From NCBI GenBank assembly GCA_035295125.1, contig DATGJP010000064.1, positions 268,790-332,789 of the forward strand: 64,000 bases of DNA. Reading direction: 5' to 3'. This stretch comes from JAICMB01 sp035295125. GTDB taxonomy: Bacteria > Acidobacteriota > Terriglobia > Bryobacterales > Bryobacteraceae. The notes beneath the pieces were generated by a model. The model saw nothing but the letters and a program-made list of their open reading frames with translations, searched no databases and had not been told where the DNA came from. The position numbers and the translations under genes are program-made. Below, one piece after another: positions 58,018 to 64,000 of the stretch (its first letter is position 1; each line of letters starts with the position of its first letter).

Positions 58018-58983
58018 TTGCGAGATCATCCTCAGTTATGGGCTTATCTCGCGCTCGCGGCTGTTTGCCTTTTCTGGGGTACTACTTATCTGGGTATTCG
58101 CATGGCGCTGGAGTCGTTCGCGCCCATGCAACTGGTTGCGATACGGTACGTGGCTTCGGGTTTGATCCTGCTTGCCGCGGCACGCGCCAGGGGCGCCCAT
58201 CTGCCGTCAGGGCGCGAGCTCTGGTTCACGGCGCTATACGGCGTGATTATCCTGGGTATCGGCAACGGGTGTTTGTCCTTTGCCGAAAAAATCATTCCGA
58301 GCGGGCTCGCGGCGCTGTTCATCACAACTTCGCCGTTCTGGATGATCGGATTTGAAGCGCTGCTGCCAGGTGGTGAGCGACTGCACGGGCCGACGATCGC
58401 AGGCATGTTGGTCGGATTGCTCGGAACGCTGTTGCTGGTGGCGCCGAGCGCCATGCACCAGGGCTTCGGCGGCCCGATTTTAACCGGGTTTCTGTTACTG
58501 CAACTGGGCTGCTGCGGTTGGTCGGCGGGTTCGATCGCGCAGCGCCGGCAGGAAACACGGGCGCATCCAGTGGTTAGCGGTGCGATTCAGCAGTTGGCGA
58601 CGGGCGTGGCTTTTACCGCGGCATCGCTGGCCATCAAACAGCCGGCCATTCACTGGAGCGGGAAAGGTATTGCGGCAATAGCCTATCTGGTCGTTTTCGG
58701 ATCCATTGTGGGTTACAGCGCGTATATCTACACGCTCGATAAGCTCCCGGTTTCGATCGTTTCGATCTATAACTACATCAATCCTTTGGTGGCGGTTTTT
58801 CTGGGTTGGTTGTTCTACCGGGAGGCGTTTGGGGTTCGGGAATTGTGCGCCATGGCCGTCATTTTCGTGGGTGTCGCCATGGTGAAGCGATTCAGCCGGC
58901 ATGCGCCTTCGACCCAGGATGGGAACCTGAAGGTTGCGGCGCCGGGATCTCAACTGGTCCATTCGTACAATAGAGAAGAATGA
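58018..58983 (+). CDS. DMT/EamA-type transporter
   Basis: A 321-residue membrane protein, TTG start at 58018. It has two EamA repeats and about ten helices: 'YLALAAVCLFWGTTYLGIRM', 'GVIILGIGNGCLSFAEKI', 'GIAAIAYLVVFGSIVGYSAY' and 'YNYINPLVAVFLGWLFYRE'. Members export or import small metabolites. The stop overlaps the HAD start by four bases, so it opens the five-gene operon. Transport of a sugar or of an activated metabolite is inferred. Confidence 0.85.
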   Translation: MRDHPQLWAYLALAAVCLFWGTTYLGIRMALESFAPMQLVAIRYVASGLILLAAARARGAHLPSGRELWFTALYGVIILGIGNGCLSFAEKIIPSGLAALFITTSPFWMIGFEALLPGGERLHGPTIAGMLVGLLGTLLLVAPSAMHQGFGGPILTGFLLLQLGCCGWSAGSIAQRRQETRAHPVVSGAIQQLATGVAFTAASLAIKQPAIHWSGKGIAAIAYLVVFGSIVGYSAYIYTLDKLPVSIVSIYNYINPLVAVFLGWLFYREAFGVRELCAMAVIFVGVAMVKRFSRHAPSTQDGNLKVAAPGSQLVHSYNREE

Positions 58984-59786
58984 TCGAAAACATCAGGGCG
59001 GGCGCATCGGCCCGCAATGCGAGAGTTGTTCTTTTTGACTTCGACGGTACGCTCTCGCTCATACGGTCGGGCTGGATGAATGTCATGGTTCCGATGATGG
59101 TCGAGATTCTGACGGAGCTGAAAACCGGCGAATCGGAAGAGCAAGTGACCAAGGTCGTCGAGGATTTTGTGTGGCGATTGACAGGGAAAGAGACCATCTA
59201 CCAGATGATGGCCCTGGCTGACGCCGTGGCAGCGCGGGGCGGACAGCCGCTCGAGCCGCTGGTCTACAAGAAGATGTACCTCGACCGGCTTTGGACTGTG
59301 ATTCGTGATCGCGTGGAATCGCTGCGCAGTGGTAAGTCGTCGCCCGAGCATTACCTTTTGCCCGGTGCGCGGGCGCTTCTGGAACGACTGAAGGATCGGG
59401 GCCTGAAGATGTATCTCGCGAGCGGAACGGACGAATGCTTCATGAAGGAAGAGGCGCATCTGCTCGATGTCGACCGTTATTTCGAGGGTGGCGTGTACGG
59501 CGCGTTGGACGATTACAAGAGCTTCTCAAAGGCTATCCTCATCCAAAGAATTCTGGCGAATGCCGACGTCAAAGGCGAGGAGTTTCTCGGTTTCGGGGAT
59601 GGATACGTCGAGATTGAGGAAGTGAAGCAGGTGGGCGGAGTGACTGTCGGCGTCGCCAGTACCGAGCCCGAATGCCAGGTGGTGGATGAATGGAAACGCA
59701 AACGCCTGATCGGCGTTGGGGCCGATTACATCATTCCGAATTATCTTTGCCACCAGGAACTCATGTCGACGCTTTTCTCGGCCTGA
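58980..59786 (+). CDS. HAD-family phosphatase
   Basis: A 268-residue hydrolase with the HAD motifs: I is 'VVLFDFDGTLSLIRSGW' (catalytic Asp39 and Asp41 by my count of the FDFDG run), II is 'LKMYLASGTDECFM', III is Lys near 'DDYKSFSKAILIQ', and IV is 'EFLGFGDGYVEIEEVKQVGG'. The cap is helical (C1). It should dephosphorylate a small phosphate ester. One base separates its stop from the next start. Within this operon it is a candidate sugar-phosphate phosphatase. Confidence 0.88.
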   Translation: MIENIRAGASARNARVVLFDFDGTLSLIRSGWMNVMVPMMVEILTELKTGESEEQVTKVVEDFVWRLTGKETIYQMMALADAVAARGGQPLEPLVYKKMYLDRLWTVIRDRVESLRSGKSSPEHYLLPGARALLERLKDRGLKMYLASGTDECFMKEEAHLLDVDRYFEGGVYGALDDYKSFSKAILIQRILANADVKGEEFLGFGDGYVEIEEVKQVGGVTVGVASTEPECQVVDEWKRKRLIGVGADYIIPNYLCHQELMSTLFSA

Positions 59787-59787
59787 C

Positions 59788-60768
59788 ATGCCTTCGAAGT
59801 ATCCAATCTTTGACCGTTCCCGACTGAAGCTCAAGCCGCTCAAAGAACGTCGGCACGACCTGCATCTCGAGCGGTGGCTTTCACTCGACGACGAGACACC
59901 CGCATTCAACCACGACGACTTGAAGGTTGTGAGCCAGCGGCTGCTGGAAGCTAAGCGGAAGGGTGCGGCCCGGGTGCTTATGATGGGCGCCCACGTGATC
60001 CGGGCGGGCGTGAACAATCACGTGATCGACCTGCTGGAGCGGGGCCTGGTCGACCACATTGCGTTGAACGGCGCGGGTGCGATTCACGATTATGAGCTGG
60101 CGCGCATTGGTGCGACTACCGAGAGCGTCGATCGGTATATTCGGACCGGCGAATTTGGGTTATGGCGCGAAACCGGCGAACTGAATGATTGGGTGCGCGA
60201 GGCGGCGACACTGGATTTAGGGCTGGGCGAGAACGTTGGGCGTCGAATCGTTGCGAGCGAATTCCCGCATCGTCCCTTGAGTATTCTTGCGGCAGCTTAC
60301 CGGCTGTCCGTTCCGGTTACCGTGCACGTGGGTATCGGATACGACATTACCCATGAACACCCCAACTGTGATGGCGGCGCTTATGGGAAGGCGAGCTATC
60401 GCGACTTTTTGTCGTTCACGCACACATTGGAGCGGCTGGAGGGTGGCGTGGTGCTGAGTTTCGGGTCGGCGATCATGGCGCCGGAGGTGTATCTCAAGGC
60501 GCTTTCGATGGTGCGCAATGTTGCGAATCAGGAGGGGCGGAAGATCACCGGGTTCACCACCGCGGTTTTCGACATCTGGCCCATTCGGGGCGATTTTCGG
60601 AAGGAATTGGATAAATCCGACCCCGGTTACTACTTCCGTCCTCACAAGACGATTCTGGTGCGCACGGTCGCCGATGGGGGTGTCAGTCATTATTTCGAGG
60701 GAGAACACCGGGCAACGCTTCCAGCGCTGCGCCGCACGATTCTGGCCTTGGATCAGAGCACGAAATGA
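59788..60768 (+). CDS. Deoxyhypusine-synthase-like protein of unknown function
   Basis: A 326-residue protein, start 59788 (MPSKYPIFDRSRLKLKPLKE). It resembles the Rossmann-type fold of deoxyhypusine synthase and related proteins: 'ARVLMMGAHVIRAGVNNHVI', 'GLVDHIALNGAGAIHDYELA', 'YDITHEHPNCDGGAYGKASY' and 'RLEGGVVLSFGSAIMAPEVY'. Bacterial relatives of that enzyme are mostly uncharacterised. No eIF5A-like gene is near, so hypusination is very unlikely. The gene is embedded between HAD and PfkB genes with 1-base and 4-base spacing, so it should belong to the same pathway. Confidence in the family is moderate. Confidence 0.5.
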   Translation: MPSKYPIFDRSRLKLKPLKERRHDLHLERWLSLDDETPAFNHDDLKVVSQRLLEAKRKGAARVLMMGAHVIRAGVNNHVIDLLERGLVDHIALNGAGAIHDYELARIGATTESVDRYIRTGEFGLWRETGELNDWVREAATLDLGLGENVGRRIVASEFPHRPLSILAAAYRLSVPVTVHVGIGYDITHEHPNCDGGAYGKASYRDFLSFTHTLERLEGGVVLSFGSAIMAPEVYLKALSMVRNVANQEGRKITGFTTAVFDIWPIRGDFRKELDKSDPGYYFRPHKTILVRTVADGGVSHYFEGEHRATLPALRRTILALDQSTK

Positions 60769-61763
60769 ACCCAGTGGAGGACATTCTCGGGGCGTTCCAT
60801 CGGTATTCGGCGCTGATTGTCGGCGACATTTGCCTCGACCGCTGGTGTACGTACGATCCGCATGAAGCGGAGCCATCGCGGGAGACCGGGATTCCGAGGA
60901 TTGGCGTTGTCTCGACTGCCGTGACACCGGGCGCCGGAGGGACGGTGGCGAACAACCTGGCGGCCTTAGGGATCGGGCGTGTCGCGGTGCTGGGCGCAAT
61001 CGGGGACGATGGCTTCGGATACGAACTAAAGCGCGCCTTGCACAACCTGCGAATTTCGTCGGAACTGCTGGTAGCCGACTCCTCTGTTGCCACCTTTACT
61101 TACATGAAGCTGCTGAACGGCGGATCGAAGAAAGAGGATCATCCGCGGGTGGATTTCATCAACACGCAGGACCTGCCGAGCGGAATCGAGGACCGCATCC
61201 TGCATAGGTTGGACGCAGTGGGGCGGGACTTCGATGTGATCTTCGTTGCCGACCAGGCCGAGACGGCAAAGGGCGGTGTGGTTACGAATCGTGTGCGCGA
61301 ATCTATCGTGGACATCGCGCGAGACAATCCGAACAAGGTGGTCTGGGTGGATTCGCGGCGGCGCTCCAGCGAGTTTCGAAATGTGATTATCAAACCCAAC
61401 CAGGAAGAAGCCGATGCCGCCTGCACCGCTCTGTTCAGACGTATCGACTACACCGCGTTACGGCAGCACGTTGAGTCGAAGCTGATGTTTGTTACCGAGG
61501 GTGCGCGAGGGGTGATGGTGGTGGATGAAAGCGGTGAACATCTTGTACCGACGCGTGAAGTGAGGGAGCCGATCGATATTTGCGGCGCAGGCGACAGCTT
61601 CTCCGCGGGCGCAGGAATCGCGCTCGCTGCCACCGGTTCGGCTCGCACAGCGGCGTGGTTTGGAAACCTGGTGGCGTCGATTACAATCACGAAACGAGGA
61701 ACCGGCACAGCGTCGCCCACTGAGGTACGCGCCGCGGCAGAGGCGGCCGGAGCGCTGGCTTGA
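60765..61763 (+). CDS. PfkB-family kinase, HldE N-domain-like
   Basis: A 332-residue sugar kinase. It has 'SALIVGDICLDRWCTYDPHE', 'TPGAGGTVANNLAALGIGRV', 'VVWVDSRRRSSEFRNVIIKP' and the ATP/anion motif 'DICGAGDSFSAGAGIALAAT'. The N-terminal part and the 'GTGTASPTEV' ending are like the kinase half of HldE (RfaE), which phosphorylates heptose-7-phosphate. The nucleotidyltransferase half is absent. The start overlaps the upstream stop (ATGA), and its own stop overlaps the ROK start. Its real substrate may be another sugar phosphate. Confidence 0.85.
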   Translation: MNPVEDILGAFHRYSALIVGDICLDRWCTYDPHEAEPSRETGIPRIGVVSTAVTPGAGGTVANNLAALGIGRVAVLGAIGDDGFGYELKRALHNLRISSELLVADSSVATFTYMKLLNGGSKKEDHPRVDFINTQDLPSGIEDRILHRLDAVGRDFDVIFVADQAETAKGGVVTNRVRESIVDIARDNPNKVVWVDSRRRSSEFRNVIIKPNQEEADAACTALFRRIDYTALRQHVESKLMFVTEGARGVMVVDESGEHLVPTREVREPIDICGAGDSFSAGAGIALAATGSARTAAWFGNLVASITITKRGTGTASPTEVRAAAEAAGALA

Positions 61764-62617
61764 GCACGCTGGCGATCGATATCGGCGGTACAAAATTCAC
61801 TCTCGCGGTTTTTGAGGACGAACGCATCGTGCGTCGCGAATCGCGATCGACCGATCGGGCCGGCGGACGCGATTGGATGCTCGCGCAACTGGCGGCCATC
61901 GTGGGCGAGTGGCGGCGCGATCTTCAAATTGAAAGATGCGGGATTGGATTCGGCGGGCCGGTGTTGTTCGGGCAGCAGCGTGTCGCGCAATCCACCCATG
62001 TGGGTGGTTGGGCCGATTTCGACTTGCCCAACTATGTTGAGCGGATACTGAGCATCCGTCCCTTGATGGATAACGACGCCAATGTCGGCGCGCTTGGCGA
62101 GGCGATTTACGGCGCGGGGCGCGGCCATCGTCCACTGTTCTACATGACGCTTTCGACCGGCATTGGCGGCGGCGTGGTGCTGGAGGATGGGTCCATTTAT
62201 CGCGGCGCCGATTCATTCGCGGGTGAGATCGGGCATCTCACGATCCGACCGGATGGGCCGGAGTGCTTGTGCGGATCGCACGGCTGCTTCGAACGGATGT
62301 GCTGCGGGTTGTGGCTGGAACGCGATCACGGCCGCAGCGCGAAGGATCTCATGCAGGATGCGGCGTTCGTTCGGGAGTACGTCGTCGACCTGGCGCGCGG
62401 CCTGAAGGCGGCGATTATGCTGCTCAATCCGTCACGGATCGTGATCGGCGGCGGGATCGCAAAGGCAGGCGATGCTTTGTTTGTGCCCCTGCGTGAGGAG
62501 TTGCGGCGGCAGATTACGAGTTGGTCTCGCGCTCGGATTGATGTGGTGCCGGCGGCGCTGGGGGATGATAGCGTGCTGTTCGGCGCGTGCGCCTTGGCGC
62601 AACGCGTGGAAAGCTAG
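61760..62617 (+). CDS. ROK-family sugar kinase
   Basis: A 285-residue kinase, TTG start at 61760 overlapping the stop before. Landmarks are the phosphate loop 'LAIDIGGTKFTLAVFEDE' and 'GIGFGGPVLFGQQRVAQ'. The catalytic Asp region is in 'LMDNDANVGALGEAIYGAG', then 'STGIGGGVVLEDGSIYRGAD', and the zinc site is 'GEIGHLTIRPDGPECLCGSH' with GCFERMCCG. It should phosphorylate glucose, a hexosamine or the like at the 6 position. It is the last gene of the operon. Its stop lies across the 3' end of the minus-strand gene (4-base overlap). Confidence 0.9.
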   Translation: MSTLAIDIGGTKFTLAVFEDERIVRRESRSTDRAGGRDWMLAQLAAIVGEWRRDLQIERCGIGFGGPVLFGQQRVAQSTHVGGWADFDLPNYVERILSIRPLMDNDANVGALGEAIYGAGRGHRPLFYMTLSTGIGGGVVLEDGSIYRGADSFAGEIGHLTIRPDGPECLCGSHGCFERMCCGLWLERDHGRSAKDLMQDAAFVREYVVDLARGLKAAIMLLNPSRIVIGGGIAKAGDALFVPLREELRRQITSWSRARIDVVPAALGDDSVLFGACALAQRVES

Positions 62618-63762
62618 AGAGCTTTACCGCCGAACGCGTAATACGCAAGGGCCGCGAATTGAAGCAGGATTCGCGGTGTGACAAGGAGCATCGGTACAGC
62701 CATCGCGAGGCGTCGCGTTCGCAGCCCCACGATTGCCAGCAGCAGGAGGAGTGGCGTGAAACTCCGGCCGTAGGCATAAGCTTCCGCCCAGATTTCACCA
62801 AGCGAAAGGAACGCCGCGAGAGCCGTAAAGCCGTAAATGGCAGCCGCGAGCGGATCGATAGCCCGGCGGTAGAGAAGAATCAGCACCCAACCGATAGCCA
62901 AACCGATGCCGGCGAGCGCAGCATAATCGAGCGTTCTGGCAACTGCGACTACGGGCAGCGAGAACGGATACGCCACAGGATGGAGCAGCGTCTGGAAATA
63001 GCCGGAGAAGGGGACCAGACTGAACCATGAAGCATGATTCTCGGTAGCGGTGTGAAGCGCCACAAAACGGTACCACGCGAGAGCCGGCAGTCCCGCCGTG
63101 ATGAAGATCGCCGCTCTTCGGAATTGGCGCTTCAGGAGCAGTGCGCCGACGTAGGAGCCCAAAAGTATGAATCCTGTTTCCCTGGCCAAAGGCGCCACGG
63201 CGAGCACCGTGTAAAGTGGCCACCCTGGACAGCGCTCCACAAAAAGGGCAAAACCCACACACAAGCAGGCCAGCACGACATCCACAGTGAGCCGGTCGAT
63301 TGAGACCAGTACGGCGGGTACGGCCGCGAAGGCGAGGCCGATCCAGGGCGAGTACCGATGCAGCTGTGCGTATTGTCCGAGCCATAGGGAACCAAGGAAA
63401 ATGCAGAGCAAGACGCAGACGATGTACGCCGCGTCAACATACCTGTCCTCGCCGAAGGCGAGGAGATGGGCCAGTCCGGGCAGCAGGATCCTTTGGTAGC
63501 GCATTCGCCTCGCGTCCACATACTGGTCGAGCCCGCGCTTGAACCAGGGGTCGTGCGCGATGTAGTGGTACATCTGCCCGTCATAGCCATAGCTGTTCTT
63601 GAATGTCCAGATGGTCTCGTGAAGGGATGCGGGCACGGGCATTTTGGCCCCGGTGCAGAAGAGGGCCGTCCAGTTACCGTGGTAGTTGCCGTAGACCGCG
63701 AACGCCTGCCAGGCGAAGAGGAGCACCGTGCAGGCCGCGGCGGCAAGAAGTGAACGGCGCAT
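62614..63762 (-). CDS. Polytopic membrane protein, GT-C glycosyltransferase-like
   Basis: A 382-residue integral membrane protein. I start it at 63762 (MRRSLLAAAACTVLLFAWQA); an open frame to 63831 adds a non-hydrophobic leader. It has about ten helices, among them 'YIVCVLLCIFLGSLWLG', 'LGSYVGALLLKRQFRRAAIF' and 'AIYGFTALAAFLSLGEIW'. A periplasmic loop after the first helix has the motif 'SYGYDGQMYHYIAHDPWFKR', which is seen in lipid-linked sugar transferases. The catalytic acid cannot be fixed. It is convergent with the sugar operon. Confidence 0.65.
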   Translation of the reverse strand: MRRSLLAAAACTVLLFAWQAFAVYGNYHGNWTALFCTGAKMPVPASLHETIWTFKNSYGYDGQMYHYIAHDPWFKRGLDQYVDARRMRYQRILLPGLAHLLAFGEDRYVDAAYIVCVLLCIFLGSLWLGQYAQLHRYSPWIGLAFAAVPAVLVSIDRLTVDVVLACLCVGFALFVERCPGWPLYTVLAVAPLARETGFILLGSYVGALLLKRQFRRAAIFITAGLPALAWYRFVALHTATENHASWFSLVPFSGYFQTLLHPVAYPFSLPVVAVARTLDYAALAGIGLAIGWVLILLYRRAIDPLAAAIYGFTALAAFLSLGEIWAEAYAYGRSFTPLLLLLAIVGLRTRRLAMAVPMLLVTPRILLQFAALAYYAFGGKAL

Positions 63763-63862
63763 ACTCGCGCCGTGTTCCGACGGAGCGTGATCCGGCGAGA
63801 TCCCGTAACCTATCGCAGGTCCGAATTGCACAGATTCAGAGTCTCATGAGCTGCAAAACACG

Positions 63863-63881
63863 GGCGGGTTAACAACCCGCC
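63863..63881. repeat. Triloop hairpin
   Basis: GGCGGGTT aac AACCCGCC, a perfect 8-bp stem with a three-base loop. It matches the hairpins at 6727 and 54737 except for a compensatory A-T to G-C change in the stem and the loop. It lies between the membrane protein start and the rightmost promoter. Confidence 0.6.
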
Positions 63882-63931
63882 GCTGGACTTTGGCCCTTCA
63901 CTAGATAAAACAACATTCCTGTAAGTTTCTG

Positions 63932-63960
63932 TTGCAGGCCGGCCGTTTTTATGTTATCTA
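63932..63960 (+). promoter_or_regulatory. Predicted sigma-70-type promoter for a gene at the right edge
   Basis: TTGCAG (63932-63937) and TATCTA (63955-63960) are separated by 17 bases, a good match to -35 and -10 hexamers. The gene it serves starts at about 63979 (MKGPLSH) or at 63998, where AAAGGA is a ribosome binding site 10 bases upstream. Confidence 0.5.
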
Positions 63961-63976
63961 GTTATATGACTAGTTA
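63955..63976. promoter_or_regulatory. Inverted-repeat operator candidate over the -10 region
   Basis: TATCTAGT tatatg ACTAGTTA is an inverted repeat (7 of 8 positions pair) that overlaps the -10 hexamer. Another copy of a half site, CTAGATAA, lies at 63901-63908. CTAG is rare, so three close copies look deliberate. The layout suggests a repressor or an autoregulated PadR/TetR/MarR-type gene; this is inference. Confidence 0.45.
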
Positions 63977-64000
63977 GCATGAAAGGACCTCTTTCCCATG

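Noticed and set aside
1..64000. CRISPR arrays, tRNA or rRNA genes, prophage or integrative elements
   Set aside because: I saw no regular direct-repeat and spacer pattern, no rRNA-like tract, no cloverleaf I could support by eye and no integrase apart from the IS3 relic; a tRNAscan or Infernal run would decide on small RNAs.

Overview
The window is chromosomal DNA from a soil bacterium, most likely an acidobacterium of the Solibacter/Bryobacter type. The pointers are a TIGR03435 'soil-associated' protein (49.6-50.6 kb), an ADOP-type MacB/FtsX permease with no ATPase beside it (21.6-24.0 kb), a very large serine/threonine kinase with a TPR-like C-terminal half, an exported penicillin-acylase-type hydrolase, a ceramidase-like protein, many small secreted proteins, high GC throughout and short intergenic hairpin repeats. 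No rRNA, tRNA, CRISPR array or intact mobile element was found. The only mobile DNA is a decayed IS3-type transposase fragment near 20.8-21.1 kb.

Layout. 0-3.1 kb: a glycosidase-like exported protein cut by the left edge, then two hypothetical genes. 3.2-6.6 kb: homoserine dehydrogenase, an exported methyltransferase and an enolase-superfamily dehydratase, start/stop coupled. 6.8-10.8 kb: a heavy-metal-binding-domain protein and an SDR on the minus strand, then an isocitrate/isopropylmalate/tartrate-type dehydrogenase and a TrpB2-type synthase on the plus strand. 10.9-12.0 kb: a minus-strand module of a DUF1328-like membrane peptide and two paralogous helical proteins. 12.1-20.7 kb: a minus-strand run of acylase, Ser/Thr kinase, peptidoglycan-binding membrane protein, ceramidase-like protein and GatB. 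20.7-27.8 kb: IS remnant, small secreted protein, ADOP permease, a protein whose export signal is cut by an in-frame TAG, a DinB-like protein, and a squalene-cyclase-repeat/DUF362 pair. 27.9-38.7 kb: a Flp pilin, then a LarA-like protein, an S9 peptidase, a Lys/Ala-rich histone-like protein and GyrA on the minus strand, then two TadE-like pseudopilins and a TadG-like VWA protein. 38.9-52.9 kb: a long minus-strand stretch with a redoxin lacking its CXXC, two ABM monooxygenases, a beta-propeller/di-haem c protein, an ABC exporter pair, DNA ligase D, an Fe-type alcohol dehydrogenase, the TIGR03435 protein, a YncE-like propeller and a cation exchanger. 52.9-57.1 kb: aroB-menG, a zinc-ribbon protein, CbiX, a ferredoxin-NADP reductase-like flavoprotein and a small membrane protein. 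57.1-64.0 kb: a PfkB sugar kinase (minus), then a tightly coupled plus-strand operon of DMT transporter, HAD phosphatase, deoxyhypusine-synthase-like protein, HldE-like kinase and ROK kinase, then a polytopic membrane protein (minus). At the right edge lie a promoter and operator for a gene that continues outside.

The most interesting unexplained unit is the five-gene operon at 58.0-62.6 kb, a possible dedicated sugar-phosphate pathway. Next are a family of triloop hairpins with a covarying stem pair in several intergenic gaps, and the amber codon that separates a Tat-like leader from its mature protein at 24.2 kb. All functional calls are from reading the sequence; none has been checked by a database search.
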